NCBI GenBank assembly: GCA_947373155.1
Contig: CANBWO010000005.1
Location: 28,184 to 92,183, forward strand
Direction of reading: 5' to 3'
Source: Microbacteriaceae bacterium
GTDB taxonomy: Bacteria > Actinomycetota > Actinomycetes > Actinomycetales > Microbacteriaceae
Length of the DNA stretch: 64,000 nucleotides
The translations under genes and the position numbers were made by a program. The notes under the pieces were generated by a model. It was given only the letters and a program-made list of their open reading frames with translations, was not told where the DNA came from and ran no database searches. Each line of letters starts with the position of its first letter. Within the stretch, counting starts at the first letter, position 1. Shown piece by piece: positions 42,301 through 51,030 of this stretch.

Positions 42301-43772
42301 TCAACGCGCTTACCCAGAAGGTTCTGACGGAAACGACCCTGCTTACCCTTTAGCAAGTCGGAAAGCGACTTGAGGGCGCGGTTACCGGTTCCGGTTACCG
42401 CACGGCCACGACGGCCGTTGTCGAACAGTGCATCCACGGCCTCTTGTAGCATGCGCTTCTCGTTGTTGAGGATGGTCTGAGGCACGGCACCTAGGTCGAT
42501 GAAGCGCTTTAGACGGTTGTTGCGGTTGATCACACGACGGTATAGGTCGTTTAGGTCGGAGGTCGCAAAGCGGCCACCGTCTAGCTGAACCATTGGTCGG
42601 ATCTCTGGAGGTAGAACAGGCAGTACGCCAAGAACCATGCTGGTTGGCGAGGTGTCGCTGTTGATGAACGACTGGACAACCTTTAGACGCTTGATTGCCT
42701 GAGTCTGCTTTGCGCCCTTGGTGGTTGCAATCTGCTCACGAAGCACTGCTGCTTCTGCAACAAGGTCGAAGGCGGCAAGAACGGTCTGAACCGCCTCGGC
42801 ACCAATCGATAGGTCGAAGTAGTCGCCGTACTGGTAAGCGAAGGCATCGAAGATGTCGTCGTTCTGAAGTAGGGCACCCTTGTCGGCGGTTAGGAATAGA
42901 CGCCAAGCCAACTGCTCGCGCTGTAGGCTGTCGCGACGCTCGCGACGACCGTACTCACGAACGATCTTGTCGGTCTTCTTCTTGAACTCGCTAAGAAGAC
43001 GCTTTACTTCCTTCTCGTCTGCAACCGAGCGGTTGATTGGCTCGTCGCCATTTGCCTCTGCGGCATCGGCTGCTGCTGCATCAGCTGCAGCACGTGCCTT
43101 TCCGCTAAAGAATGCGTCTGGGTTCTTCTCTTCTAGCTTGACAATCTGCTCGATGTCGGCTGCAGGAAGGTTAACCCAAACAGGTGCTTCCCATAGCTTG
43201 TCGGCAGGCTGCATCTCTAGACCGTGAACGCGAAGTGCATCGATCTCGTCCTGGGCGACTGCGCTGATTTCGGCGGCGCGGTCTTCTAGGATCTGGCGAA
43301 CACGCTGGATGTAGTCCTCGCGGATCATCGCTTCGTCGTAAGCCTTCTCGTCGTGGTGAACTTCCATCACACGGTAAGCGGCAAAGTAGATGATCTTCTC
43401 AAGGTCCTTAGGGGCCATGTTAAGCAGGTAACCCAAGCGGCTAGGAACACCCTTGAAGTACCAGATGTGGGTAACCGGAGCGGCTAGCTCGATGTGACCC
43501 ATGCGCTCACGGCGCACAGACGACTTGGTTACCTCAACACCACAGCGCTCACAAACGATCCCCTTAAAGCGAACACGCTTGTACTTGCCACAGGAGCACT
43601 CCCAGTCCTTGGTAGGACCGAAGATCTTCTCGCAGAAGAGTCCGTCCTTTTCAGGCTTTAGGGTGCGGTAATTGATGGTCTCAGGCTTCTTTACCTCGCC
43701 GTGGGACCAAGAGCGAATGTCGTCGGCAGTAGCTAGGCCAACGCGTAGGGCGTCAAAGGATTCAACTTCCAT
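39396..43772 (-). CDS. rpoC: DNA-directed RNA polymerase subunit beta'
   Basis: 1458 aa, clearly longer than the usual about 1290-1320 in actinobacteria. The catalytic Mg site is D603/D605/D607 (NADFDGDQ). Zinc ribbon one is C59, C61, C74, C77; zinc site two includes REIDC and [11 protein letters not shown]. The trigger-loop His is kept (H1099, MRTFHTGG). Unusual points: an Ala-rich stretch at 226-243; a divergent F-loop and bridge helix, where FISTHGARKG is [10 protein letters not shown] (Thr895 for His); about 40 extra residues between bridge helix and trigger loop; and a 27-residue segment (1103-1129) in the trigger loop where other actinobacteria have about four. 33 bases after rpoB. Confidence 0.97.
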   Translation of the reverse strand: MEVESFDALRVGLATADDIRSWSHGEVKKPETINYRTLKPEKDGLFCEKIFGPTKDWECSCGKYKRVRFKGIVCERCGVEVTKSSVRRERMGHIELAAPVTHIWYFKGVPSRLGYLLNMAPKDLEKIIYFAAYRVMEVHHDEKAYDEAMIREDYIQRVRQILEDRAAEISAVAQDEIDALRVHGLEMQPADKLWEAPVWVNLPAADIEQIVKLEEKNPDAFFSGKARAAADAAAADAAEANGDEPINRSVADEKEVKRLLSEFKKKTDKIVREYGRRERRDSLQREQLAWRLFLTADKGALLQNDDIFDAFAYQYGDYFDLSIGAEAVQTVLAAFDLVAEAAVLREQIATTKGAKQTQAIKRLKVVQSFINSDTSPTSMVLGVLPVLPPEIRPMVQLDGGRFATSDLNDLYRRVINRNNRLKRFIDLGAVPQTILNNEKRMLQEAVDALFDNGRRGRAVTGTGNRALKSLSDLLKGKQGRFRQNLLGKRVDYSGRSVIVVGPQLKLHQCGLPKLMALELFKPFVMKRLVDLGLAQNIKSAKRMVERSRPQVWGVLEEVIRERPVLLNRAPTLHRLGIQAFEPLLVEGKAIQLHPLVCSAFNADFDGDQMAVHLPLSVEAQAEARILMLASNNILKPSDGRPVAVPSQDMIIGLFHLTNQIDGALGEGKVFSTVSEAQMAFDSHVLSLNALVKIRINGELVETTLGRTLFREALPAGFVWTEGQVGKKQITKIIDDMVGLFPRTEVAQSLDRIKDAGFYWATRAGVSMSISDANFDSGEFEAKRNSAIFEAEKEHTKIQEDFDNGLMSDLDRRDKLGGLWFKKTAEIETMLKESIPHDNAIYKMVTSGARGNWLQIRSIIGMRGPVTTSSGDFAPMPVKGNYLLGLTANEYFINATGARKGNADTAMKTAAAGYLTRRLVDVAQDVIVREIDCKTSRGVSAIVLDTFVAPDADSTQIELSLKQLREVNHYSYEINSNVAPTDLEIAEADKKREENIEAMSGQILMRFLAQDVLDGKTVVAKAGEKVSSELCELLLDPKNKVEKLVVRSILTCESETGICAMCYGDSMATRDTVEVGEAVGIIAAQSIGEPGTQLTMRTFHTGGAASNAKKQTILKSIGGQKVRVERLISYDITQGLNGVTDLLEARVGWRQAGKVAVMAFWPGTVDIVEVPAGNSTKFDVYVRPNGEQAEKEAMELANQYSFSRTTSKTFKKLSPFAPIISVASLDDLLVENGEVVKSGEYLVDGTPIPHEVLMVKGARNAAAEIIRGVQAIYGSQGVPLHDKHLEVIVRQMLGKVTVIDSGDTEMLPGEIVDRVKFTKTNRAAVEQGKKPASARQEVMGMTRASLAAQSWLSAASFQETTRVLTQAALDRKSDKLVGLKENVIIGKLIPAGTGLAKYRNITVEATEEAKNEKYPNRIWAAESIDDDFDYGNAFNHTDLSFTSIETYAGDSVEAAAEDI

Positions 43773-43804
43773 TTTTTTCCTTAATTCCTTTTCTTGATCC
43801 GGGT

Positions 43805-46800
43805 CTAGAACTCGGTGAATTCGTTGTCTACACCGCTGTTTTCATTGCGGGATAGGTTGATGCCGAGTTCTTCGGCGGCGCGGTCGCCTTCATCGCGGTC
43901 TTCTTCACGAAGGGTTACAACCTGACCAGCTGCGTTGAGAACCTCAACGTTTAGAGCTAGCGACTGCATTTCCTTTGCAAGAACACGGAACGACTCTGGA
44001 ATACCAGGGGCCTGGATGTTTTCGCCCTTAACGATTGCCTCGTAGGTCTTAACACGTCCAGTGATGTCGTCGGACTTGATGGTCAGAAGTTCCTGAAGGG
44101 TGTGTGCAGCACCGTATGCCTGCAGAGCCCAAACTTCCATCTCACCAAAGCGCTGTCCACCGAACTGGGCCTTACCACCTAGCGGCTGCTGGGTAATCAT
44201 GCTGTAAGGACCGGTAGAACGAGCGTGGATCTTGTCGTCTACTAGGTGGTGAAGCTTCAGAACGTACATGTAACCAACCGAGATTGGCTCAGGGAAGATT
44301 TCGCCAGAGCGGCCGTCGAACAAGCGTGCCTTACCAGTCTTGGCCACGAGCTTCTTGTTGTTCTCGCGCTCCCACTCGTTTGGCAGGGTGCTGTCTAGAA
44401 GACCAACAACCTCATCCTTGCTCGCGCCATCGAAGATCGGGGTGGCAACCTTGGTTCCCTTTTCACCCGAACGCATCTCAGCGACCATCTCGTTTGCCCA
44501 CTGGGCAGTTCCCTCTACGTTCCAACCACGGCTGGCAACCCAGCCAAGGTGGGTCTCAAGGACCTGACCAAAGTTCATACGACCTGGAATACCAAGTGGG
44601 TTTAGAACTACGTCTACCGGAGTTCCATCCTCTAGGAATGGCATGTCTTCTACCGGAAGGATCTTAGAAATAACACCCTTGTTGCCGTGACGACCAGCAA
44701 GCTTGTCGCCCTCGGTGATCTTACGCTTCTGAGCGATGTGAACAACTACGCGCTGGTTTACACCGGCTCCTAGTTCGTCGTCGCCCTTCTCGATGTCGAA
44801 GACCTTGACACCGATAACGGTGCCCTGCTCGCCGTGCGGAACCTTGAGCGAGGTGTCGCGAACTTCGCGGCTCTTCTCGTTGAAGATTGCACGGAGCAAA
44901 CGCTCTTCGGCCGAAAGCTCGGTCTCACCCTTAGGGGTAACCTTTCCAACCAGGATGTCGCCAGGGCGAACCTCAGCACCGATTCGGATGATTCCGAATT
45001 CGTCTAGCTGAGCCAAAGCCTCTTGCGAAACGTTTGGTAGGTCGGCAGTGATCTCTTCTTTACCAAGCTTGGTATCGCGAGCATCAACTTCGTACTCTTC
45101 GATGTGAATCGAAGAAAGGGTGTCGTCCTTTACCAGGTTCTGGCTCAGGATGATGGCGTCCTCGAAGTTGTGGCCTTCCCATGGCATGAATGCCACGAGC
45201 AGGTTTTTACCTAGAGCTAACTCACCGTTCTCGGTTGCAGGGCCGTCGGCTAGAACGTGTCCGGCCTCAACGCGCTCGCCAACGTTAACGATGGCGCGCT
45301 GGTTGATTGCGGTTCCCTGGTTGCTGCGGTCAAACTTGCGCAGAACGTACTGACGGATTCCGCCCTTGTCCAGCTGCACGGTGATTACGTCCGCGTCTAC
45401 ATCGGAAACCACACCGGCTTCTTCGTTGACAACAACTGCACCCGAGTCGATTGCGGCTACGCGCTCGATACCGGTACCTACATATGGGGACTCGCTGCGG
45501 ATCAGCGGAACTGCCTGACGCTGCATGTTGGCACCCATCAGTGCACGCGACGAGTCGTCGTGCTCAAGGAATGGGATTAGCGAGGTGCTAACCGAGGCCA
45601 ACTGACGAGGGGAGATGTCAACGTAGTCCACGTCTTCCGAAGGAACTTCAACTACGTCTCCGCGGAAACGAGCGAAAGCCTTCTTGTTTGCGAACGACTT
45701 GTCTGCCTTTAGAGGTACGTCTGCACCAGCGATAACCTTGCCGTCTTCGGCTGCAGCATCTAGGTAAACGATCTCTGAGGTGACCTTGCCATCTACAACC
45801 TTGGCGTAAGGGGTCTCGATGAAACCAAAGGTGTTGATCTTTGCGTAGGCGGTTAGCGAACCAATCAGACCAATGTTTGGGCCTTCTGGGGTTTCAACCG
45901 GACACATACGACCGTAGTGCGATGGGTGTACGTCACGTACCTCCATCTGTGCGCGTTCACGAGCGATACCACCAGGGCCTAGGGCCGAAAGGCGACGCTT
46001 GTGAGCCAGACCCGCAAGCGGGTTGTTCTGGTCCATGAACTGCGAAAGCTGGCTAGCACCAAAGAATTCCTTGATTGCCGATACCACTGGGCGAAGGTTG
46101 ATCAGGGTCTGAGGAGTAATTGCCTCGATGTCCTGAGTCGACATGCGCTCGCGAACCACGCGCTCCATACGGCTTAGACCGATACGAACCTGGTTCTGGA
46201 TTAGCTCGCCAACCGAACGGATACGGCGGTTAGAGAAATCATCGATGTCGTCTGCGCTAACAGCGATGGTGCTCTGCTGGCCGGCTAGGTTCAGCTGGAA
46301 CTCAAGACGCGCGTTGCTTGCCGAAGCGTTGTTCTTGATCGATAGGTCGAACAAAAGCAGGTACTTGAGGGTTGCCACAACGTCGTTGATGGTCAGGGTG
46401 TTGGCCTCGGCTGGCTCGTTGATGCCCAGCTTGCGGTTTAGCTTGTGACGACCAACCTTGGCAAGGTTGTAGCGCTTTGCCTCAAAGTAGGTGCTGCGTA
46501 GCCACTGCTCAGAAACTTCGGCTCCGGCCTGCTCGCCGCGTACCTTACGGTAAAGCTCGCGAAGGGCGTCTTCCTTGGTGATGATTGGGGTTGCGAACAC
46601 CTTTGACTTGTCGTAGGCAAGGGTGTTCTCAATGATGTCTAGGTCGTACTCCCAGCTAGGAGCACCCTTTGCAACTGAGTCCTTGATGTCCGAGAACTCG
46701 GCGCGGATCTGGTCTTCTGAAAGACCAAGAGCCTTAAGGAAGATAGTTGCAGAGACCTTGGTCTTGCGGTCTACCTGGACCTGAACGATTGGCTGGCCAA

Positions 46801-47431
46801 AGCGAGCAACAGGCTTGCGCTCGTCTTTTACCCACTCGGTTAGGAACTCTAGGTACGAACCACGGCTCGGGATGATCTGAGCCTTGTTGTTACGGACGTC
46901 GAGGTTACCGGTGGTGTTGGTGGATACCGAGAAGTAAACACCGGGCGAACGGACAAGCTGCGAAACAACAACGCGCTCGGTTCCGTTAATGATGAAGGTG
47001 CCCTTTTCGGTCATCACGGGGAAGTCACCCATGAAGACGGTCTGGGACTTGATTTCACCGGTTAGGTAGTTGGTGAATTCGGCCTTGATATATAGAGGCT
47101 GGGTGTAGCTCTTGCCCTTGGTCTTGCACTCGTCTGGAGTGTAGTTAGGGTCGAACAGCATTGGCTCTGCAAAGGTAAGACCCATCTTGGCGTCTTGCGA
47201 GCTGCTGTTGCTGTCTTCGATAGGAGAGATCTCCTCGAAGATTTCTTCTAGACCAGTTGGGGCGTCTGGGCCGGCGAGCTTGCGCCATGCAGGTGCACCC
47301 ACCAACCAATCGAAGCTTTCGGTCTGAAGACTTAGTAGATCTGGAACCGCAATGGGCTCCTTAACCTTTGCAAATGACGGGCGCTGGGCCGTACGGTCAT
47401 TCTTGTTGGTCTTAGCGTTGTTCGCAGCCAA
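43805..47431 (-). CDS. rpoB: DNA-directed RNA polymerase subunit beta
   Basis: 1208 aa from TTG 47431 (reads [22 protein letters not shown]). GGAGGG lies 7 bases before this TTG and actinobacterial RpoB starts are alignable here; ATG 47461 is an alternative that adds 10 residues. Rifampicin region [31 protein letters not shown]: all key contact residues present, with Ala for Ser at the position of E. coli S522 and Ala for Thr just before HKRR. The catalytic-core [11 protein letters not shown] and [12 protein letters not shown] segments are conserved. Confidence 0.97.
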   Translation of the reverse strand: MAANNAKTNKNDRTAQRPSFAKVKEPIAVPDLLSLQTESFDWLVGAPAWRKLAGPDAPTGLEEIFEEISPIEDSNSSSQDAKMGLTFAEPMLFDPNYTPDECKTKGKSYTQPLYIKAEFTNYLTGEIKSQTVFMGDFPVMTEKGTFIINGTERVVVSQLVRSPGVYFSVSTNTTGNLDVRNNKAQIIPSRGSYLEFLTEWVKDERKPVARFGQPIVQVQVDRKTKVSATIFLKALGLSEDQIRAEFSDIKDSVAKGAPSWEYDLDIIENTLAYDKSKVFATPIITKEDALRELYRKVRGEQAGAEVSEQWLRSTYFEAKRYNLAKVGRHKLNRKLGINEPAEANTLTINDVVATLKYLLLFDLSIKNNASASNARLEFQLNLAGQQSTIAVSADDIDDFSNRRIRSVGELIQNQVRIGLSRMERVVRERMSTQDIEAITPQTLINLRPVVSAIKEFFGASQLSQFMDQNNPLAGLAHKRRLSALGPGGIARERAQMEVRDVHPSHYGRMCPVETPEGPNIGLIGSLTAYAKINTFGFIETPYAKVVDGKVTSEIVYLDAAAEDGKVIAGADVPLKADKSFANKKAFARFRGDVVEVPSEDVDYVDISPRQLASVSTSLIPFLEHDDSSRALMGANMQRQAVPLIRSESPYVGTGIERVAAIDSGAVVVNEEAGVVSDVDADVITVQLDKGGIRQYVLRKFDRSNQGTAINQRAIVNVGERVEAGHVLADGPATENGELALGKNLLVAFMPWEGHNFEDAIILSQNLVKDDTLSSIHIEEYEVDARDTKLGKEEITADLPNVSQEALAQLDEFGIIRIGAEVRPGDILVGKVTPKGETELSAEERLLRAIFNEKSREVRDTSLKVPHGEQGTVIGVKVFDIEKGDDELGAGVNQRVVVHIAQKRKITEGDKLAGRHGNKGVISKILPVEDMPFLEDGTPVDVVLNPLGIPGRMNFGQVLETHLGWVASRGWNVEGTAQWANEMVAEMRSGEKGTKVATPIFDGASKDEVVGLLDSTLPNEWERENNKKLVAKTGKARLFDGRSGEIFPEPISVGYMYVLKLHHLVDDKIHARSTGPYSMITQQPLGGKAQFGGQRFGEMEVWALQAYGAAHTLQELLTIKSDDITGRVKTYEAIVKGENIQAPGIPESFRVLAKEMQSLALNVEVLNAAGQVVTLREEDRDEGDRAAEELGINLSRNENSGVDNEFTEF

Positions 47432-47558
47432 AGAAAATCCCTCCAAGGGCGTGTTACTCATGGGTGAGTGGATGGGAGATCGCAGCCAAACGTGCCACCG
47501 CAATATGCAGCACGCGCGCCGACCACAATATGAGGGCGCAATTAGGGAGCAAACCTAA

Positions 47559-47588
47559 AGTCTATAACGATTAAGACGCGGTTGTAAA
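47559..47588 (-). promoter_or_regulatory. Promoter of rpoB-rpoC
   Basis: Minus strand TTTACA (47588-47583), 18-base spacer, TAGACT (47564-47559). Leader of about 120 bases before the rpoB TTG. Confidence 0.7.
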
Positions 47589-47638
47589 CAATTGTTTTGA
47601 AATCCCCGCGGAACCAAGTGAATTCTGGTATTGGGCCG

Positions 47639-47995
47639 CTAGCACCCTGTTATGTAGGCATTGATGGTGTCAGCCCAAGTTTCGGCATCTGCCACACCAA
47701 CCACCAATCGGGTGTAGTTTTTGCCGGTCAGGTTCACCTGCAAAACCTGCTTACCGCGGGTCCAACTTACAAACGCTCGGTCGCCTTTTTGCACATAAGT
47801 GCCAGCAATCACAAGACCCGGCAACCCCGTGCCAGGAACTCGCAAACCGAGTCGCATCCACCACTTGGAATCCAGTGCCTCAGCGCCGGTGATGGCGCTT
47901 ATGGGCACAGTGATATCGCCGTGAAGGGCGGCAAGTTTTTCTCCGCGGCTCAGTTTTACCTGTAGCTGCGTTGCATCGATGACGAGTTCTGGCAT
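47639..47995 (-). CDS. PH-domain-like hypothetical protein
   Basis: 118 aa, soluble, no signal peptide. Alternating beta-strand pattern (LQVKLSRGEKLAALHGDITVPISAITG, then VSWTRGKQVLQVNL) and a C-terminal helix (DAETWADTINAYI) resemble a bacterial PH-like fold. No catalytic motif visible. Four bases upstream of it on the same strand ends the PIN gene, so it may be cotranscribed with the toxin-antitoxin pair. Function unknown. Confidence 0.5.
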   Translation of the reverse strand: MPELVIDATQLQVKLSRGEKLAALHGDITVPISAITGAEALDSKWWMRLGLRVPGTGLPGLVIAGTYVQKGDRAFVSWTRGKQVLQVNLTGKNYTRLVVGVADAETWADTINAYITGC

Positions 47996-47999
47996 GGGT

Positions 48000-48488
48000 C
48001 TAGTATCTCGCTTTCATACCAACAATTTTTGCTACAAAATCTCTCGGTTTCATGATGAGTCTGTGGTTCCATGGCGAGACCGAAAGTAGATCTTTATCAG
48101 ATGTCACTAAAACTAAGGCATCAACGGCTTTCACCAAATCCAGTATTAAGTTGTCCTCAAAATCTGGAATGTCAAACACAGATCTATCCGGTTCCACAAC
48201 AGAGCCGCCAGAGAAATGAATAAGTTCAATCATGGTTTCGACCACTTTTTGTGTGGTGTCGTCGCTCACCCCAAGGGTCTTGAATACTCGACCAACGTTT
48301 CTGACAATGTGCGGCGAAGCGTATAAAGCAAATGCATCGCCGTCATAGGCGAGGCTAAAGGCGTCCATCGCTGCGTTGCTTGTTTTAGGCGGAACGGACT
48401 CTATAAGAGGAAAGGAGGAATCAGGCCCAACAATTGCATCAACGTAGACATTCACGTCAAAGACAGAACGGAGCTTGGTTTCAGTCAA
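48000..48488 (-). CDS. PIN-domain protein, probable VapC-type toxin
   Basis: 162 aa. PIN nuclease features: N-terminal Asp in VFDVNVYVDAI, central acidic residues, and EDNLILDLVKAVDALVLVTSDKDLL with clustered Asp/Glu that bind Mg in RNase toxins. It overlaps the upstream ribbon-helix-helix gene by eight bases, the usual antitoxin-toxin arrangement. Target RNA unknown. A central insertion (SAMDAFSLAYDGDAFALYASPH region) makes it longer than the typical 130-140 aa VapC. Confidence 0.75.
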   Translation of the reverse strand: MTETKLRSVFDVNVYVDAIVGPDSSFPLIESVPPKTSNAAMDAFSLAYDGDAFALYASPHIVRNVGRVFKTLGVSDDTTQKVVETMIELIHFSGGSVVEPDRSVFDIPDFEDNLILDLVKAVDALVLVTSDKDLLSVSPWNHRLIMKPRDFVAKIVGMKARY

Positions 48489-48732
48489 CTTTGGCCTTTA
48501 CCTCGCGGACAAGGCTAGCCACTTCGTCCTGGTTAAGGACCTTGCCGCCCAACTGCTCCCTGACCTCGGCTTGCAGATCCTGCATGCGTTGGGCAAAGCG
48601 ATCGCGCTCCATCCGCTTGATTGCAAGGCGCAGGAATTCAGACCTATTTCCCTGTGCATAAAAATCCACAAGATCGTCTAACAGAGCGCGGTCGGATTCA
48701 GCGATGGCAAAACCAACGGTGACTGCAGCCAT
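48481..48732 (-). CDS. Ribbon-helix-helix antitoxin-like protein
   Basis: 83 aa. The N-terminus (VTVGFAIAESDRALLDDLVDFYAQGNRSEFLRLAIKRME) fits a CopG/MetJ-type RHH DNA-binding dimer; the polar helical C-terminal half would wrap the toxin. AGGAGG is 5-6 bases before the ATG. It should repress its own operon through the palindrome just upstream. Confidence 0.75.
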   Translation of the reverse strand: MAAVTVGFAIAESDRALLDDLVDFYAQGNRSEFLRLAIKRMERDRFAQRMQDLQAEVREQLGGKVLNQDEVASLVREVKAKVD

Positions 48733-48741
48733 TTTGGCCTC

Positions 48742-48790
48742 CTAAACTAAATTTCCTGAGCGTATGCAACGCATGTGCAATTTAGTTTAG
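48742..48790 (-). promoter_or_regulatory. Large palindromic operator of the toxin-antitoxin operon
   Basis: Perfect 12-base arms CTAAACTAAATT (48742-48753) and AATTTAGTTTAG (48779-48790) flank 25 bases containing a smaller ATGC-AAC-GCAT repeat. The arm nearest the gene runs straight into the AGGAGG ribosome site. Probable autoregulatory site; as RNA it would also form a hairpin next to the ribosome site if transcription starts upstream. Confidence 0.75.
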
Positions 48791-48836
48791 GCTCAACCAC
48801 TGACTTTGGAAAGTGCCGATTTGGCGGTGCTAGTTT

Positions 48837-49268
48837 CTAGCGCCAAGCCGCCAAGATGATGCCCAAAATGGTGATGTTTAGGACATCGCTGGCAACTTCA
48901 ATGATCCAGACCTTAATGCCCTGGCCGGCAAATAGGCGGTGACTCAAAGAGCTGGCCGCAGCCAATCCAATACCCAGAATCAGACCAACCAGCGCGCCAT
49001 CGGCGATGCTGATGCTGCCCTGAACCATCTCAGTTAGTTCAAGCACAATTGCAACGGTGGTAGACATAACCAGCTGACCAAGTGCGGTCAGACCAAAAAC
49101 AACTCCCATGTTGCCCATGTTGTCGCCCGGCTGCTGGTCCTCGGTCTTGCCCATGGCTTTCCACCAAACTGGGAAGAAAGTCTTTGGCCCAAACCAAATG
49201 GCGCCGGCCACAAAAGCGGCTAGAGCTGCCACCAAAATGGCTAGGTAGTTAAGTTTGCTTAGGTCCAT
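48837..49268 (-). CDS. DUF1761 family membrane protein
   Basis: 143 aa, four hydrophobic helices. The NYLAILVAALAAFVAGAIWFGPKTFFPVWWKAMGK start is the DUF1761 hallmark. Start ATG 49268 has GGAGG five bases before it; the upstream TTG at 49280 lies before that ribosome site. Function unknown. Confidence 0.82.
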   Translation of the reverse strand: MDLSKLNYLAILVAALAAFVAGAIWFGPKTFFPVWWKAMGKTEDQQPGDNMGNMGVVFGLTALGQLVMSTTVAIVLELTEMVQGSISIADGALVGLILGIGLAAASSLSHRLFAGQGIKVWIIEVASDVLNITILGIILAAWR

Positions 49269-49372
49269 GGTTTCCTCCAAGAAAGTATCCCTTTATATAG
49301 AGGAACTCTACCCTTTACCCGTGACTTAGTCTGTAAACAACCATCGATGGCACACCGCACGAAAGAACAAAA

Positions 49373-50410
49373 ATGAACACCTCAGAGATCGCACTATTTA
49401 TATCAGTGTTCTTAGCCTGCGCGGTAGAGGCCGTCGAGGCCGTGACCGTAGTGTTGGCTGCGGGCACAGCACGCAGTTGGAGTTCGGCTGGGCGGGGCAC
49501 CATGGCAGCTGTTTTGGTTTTGGGTGTTGTGATTGCCGTGTTTGGCCCAACTATCTCACTGCTGCCCATTTTTGTGCTGCGCCTTGTTATTGGCGGACTA
49601 CTTTTGGTGTTTGGCTTGCAGTGGCTTCGCAAAGCTATTTTGCGTGCCAGCGGATTCAAGGCCATGCACGACGAAGACGCGATTTTTAGAGAAGAACTTG
49701 CCGCGGCTAAGGCAGCTGGTAAGACCAGCAAGTTTGGCGTGGACGACTGGTACGCCTTCACCATGGCGTTTAAGGCAGTGCTGTTAGAAGGACTTGAGGT
49801 GGCGTTCATTGTGGTGACCTTTGGCGCTATTCAGCACAAGGTTGTCACAGCAACTTGGGCCGCGGTTGCAGCTGTGATTTTGGTGACCATTATTGGTTTT
49901 GCGGCTCGACGCCCGCTTTCGCTTGTGCCAGAAAATGCGCTCAAGTTTGTGGTTGGAATCATGCTCACCTCGTTTGGAATCTTCTGGAGCGCCGAGGGCG
50001 CAGGAGCCATTTGGCCTGGATCAGACCTCGCCATTTTGGGGTTGGTTGGATTCGTGGCTGCGTTTAGCGCGGTTTACGTGTTGGCCCTTCGGGCTCGACA
50101 CGTGCGATTTGCCCAAATCGCGTTGGCTACCGGTGAACCACTAACCCCAGAGGTTGACGCCAGCGACATCGATGAAGAGGTATTCATTGAAAGCAAGCCG
50201 AACGGCTTGGTTGCCGGGCTAACCAACTTTGGAATGTTCTGGTACGACTTTGTTGTGGGCGACGACTGGCGCGTGGCTTTTGGTGTGCTGGTTGCCATGC
50301 TTCTAACCGCGCTGACCGCAGGCGCCTTTGCCGCAAACTGGCTGATCCTGCCGATAGCGGTTGCCGGCCTAGTTGGTATGACGGTCAACTCGGCAGCAAA
50401 GAAAGTTTGA
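49373..50410 (+). CDS. COG4280-like membrane protein
   Basis: 345 aa with about nine hydrophobic helices. Two similar acidic helices, CAVEAVEAVTVVLAAG (about residue 16) and LLEGLEVAFIVVTFG (about residue 137), suggest an internal duplication and resemble the REGLE helices of iron permeases. A cytoplasmic charged loop lies at about 95-120 (HDEDAIFREELAAAKAAGK). Predicted transporter, substrate unknown. Divergent from DUF1761 and convergent with the large operon. Confidence 0.6.
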   Translation: MNTSEIALFISVFLACAVEAVEAVTVVLAAGTARSWSSAGRGTMAAVLVLGVVIAVFGPTISLLPIFVLRLVIGGLLLVFGLQWLRKAILRASGFKAMHDEDAIFREELAAAKAAGKTSKFGVDDWYAFTMAFKAVLLEGLEVAFIVVTFGAIQHKVVTATWAAVAAVILVTIIGFAARRPLSLVPENALKFVVGIMLTSFGIFWSAEGAGAIWPGSDLAILGLVGFVAAFSAVYVLALRARHVRFAQIALATGEPLTPEVDASDIDEEVFIESKPNGLVAGLTNFGMFWYDFVVGDDWRVAFGVLVAMLLTALTAGAFAANWLILPIAVAGLVGMTVNSAAKKV

Positions 50411-50483
50411 AGCTTAGACACCTAATCTCAAAAGATTATCGGCCTTGCTTGTTATCAAGTTGATAGCCTGATTGACACAAAAC

Positions 50484-51023
50484 CTAAATGCTGCCGAGAA
50501 GCTTCGCCTTCTTCTCCTCATATTCGCCCTCACTTATGATGCCAAGATCAAATATTTCTTTGAGTTTCTTAATCTGGTCTAGAGGATTCTCTTGAGCAGC
50601 TTGAGGGCTCAGTTGCACTTGAGCCATCAGAGCTTTTGACAGATTAATTATTGATTCACAGTCCTTGGGTGAACACCACGTAAACAGATCCACATTGTTG
50701 GCTCCTGATACCTCTAACGTGGCAGTTCCGCCAAACAAATCACTTTCCGCACGGATACCGGTGATGTTCCCAAAGGCTAAAAACTCATGGCTAGCATTTG
50801 CGGATCTCAAATACATGCCTTGCGAGAAATAGTGCATGCCCAAAGAGGTCAAGACCAATGTGGTAGGCCTACCAGGATATTGAAGACACTTTGCGACAGC
50901 TAAGATTTCCTCAGAATCCGAGATACCTGCATCCACGTCTTCAAGGGGCGGTCTCCGGTTCATTCGCCCAAAGGTCTTTTCTTCCGCTTGGTCGTACTTT
51001 TGTTGCAGTGTTTCTCTCACCAT
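50484..51023 (-). CDS. PH-like / SHOCT domain protein, last gene of the tubulin-VWA operon
   Basis: 179 aa, soluble. Residues about 40-130 form a PH/YokE-like beta domain (TTLVLTSLGMHYFSQGMYLRS...FGNITGIRAE). Residues about 146-179 (PLDQIKKLKEIFDLGIISEGEYEEKKAKLLGSI) are a clear SHOCT oligomerisation motif. It starts seven bases downstream of the 700-aa membrane protein gene. Such proteins often act as lipid- or membrane-associated adaptors; that role is inference. Confidence 0.72.
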   Translation of the reverse strand: MVRETLQQKYDQAEEKTFGRMNRRPPLEDVDAGISDSEEILAVAKCLQYPGRPTTLVLTSLGMHYFSQGMYLRSANASHEFLAFGNITGIRAESDLFGGTATLEVSGANNVDLFTWCSPKDCESIINLSKALMAQVQLSPQAAQENPLDQIKKLKEIFDLGIISEGEYEEKKAKLLGSI

Positions 51024-51030
51024 TTACTCA

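Noticed and set aside
47432..47503. Upstream start of rpoB
   Set aside because: The extra residues ([10 protein letters not shown]...) have no similarity to RpoB, and a well-placed GGAGGG precedes the TTG at 47431.
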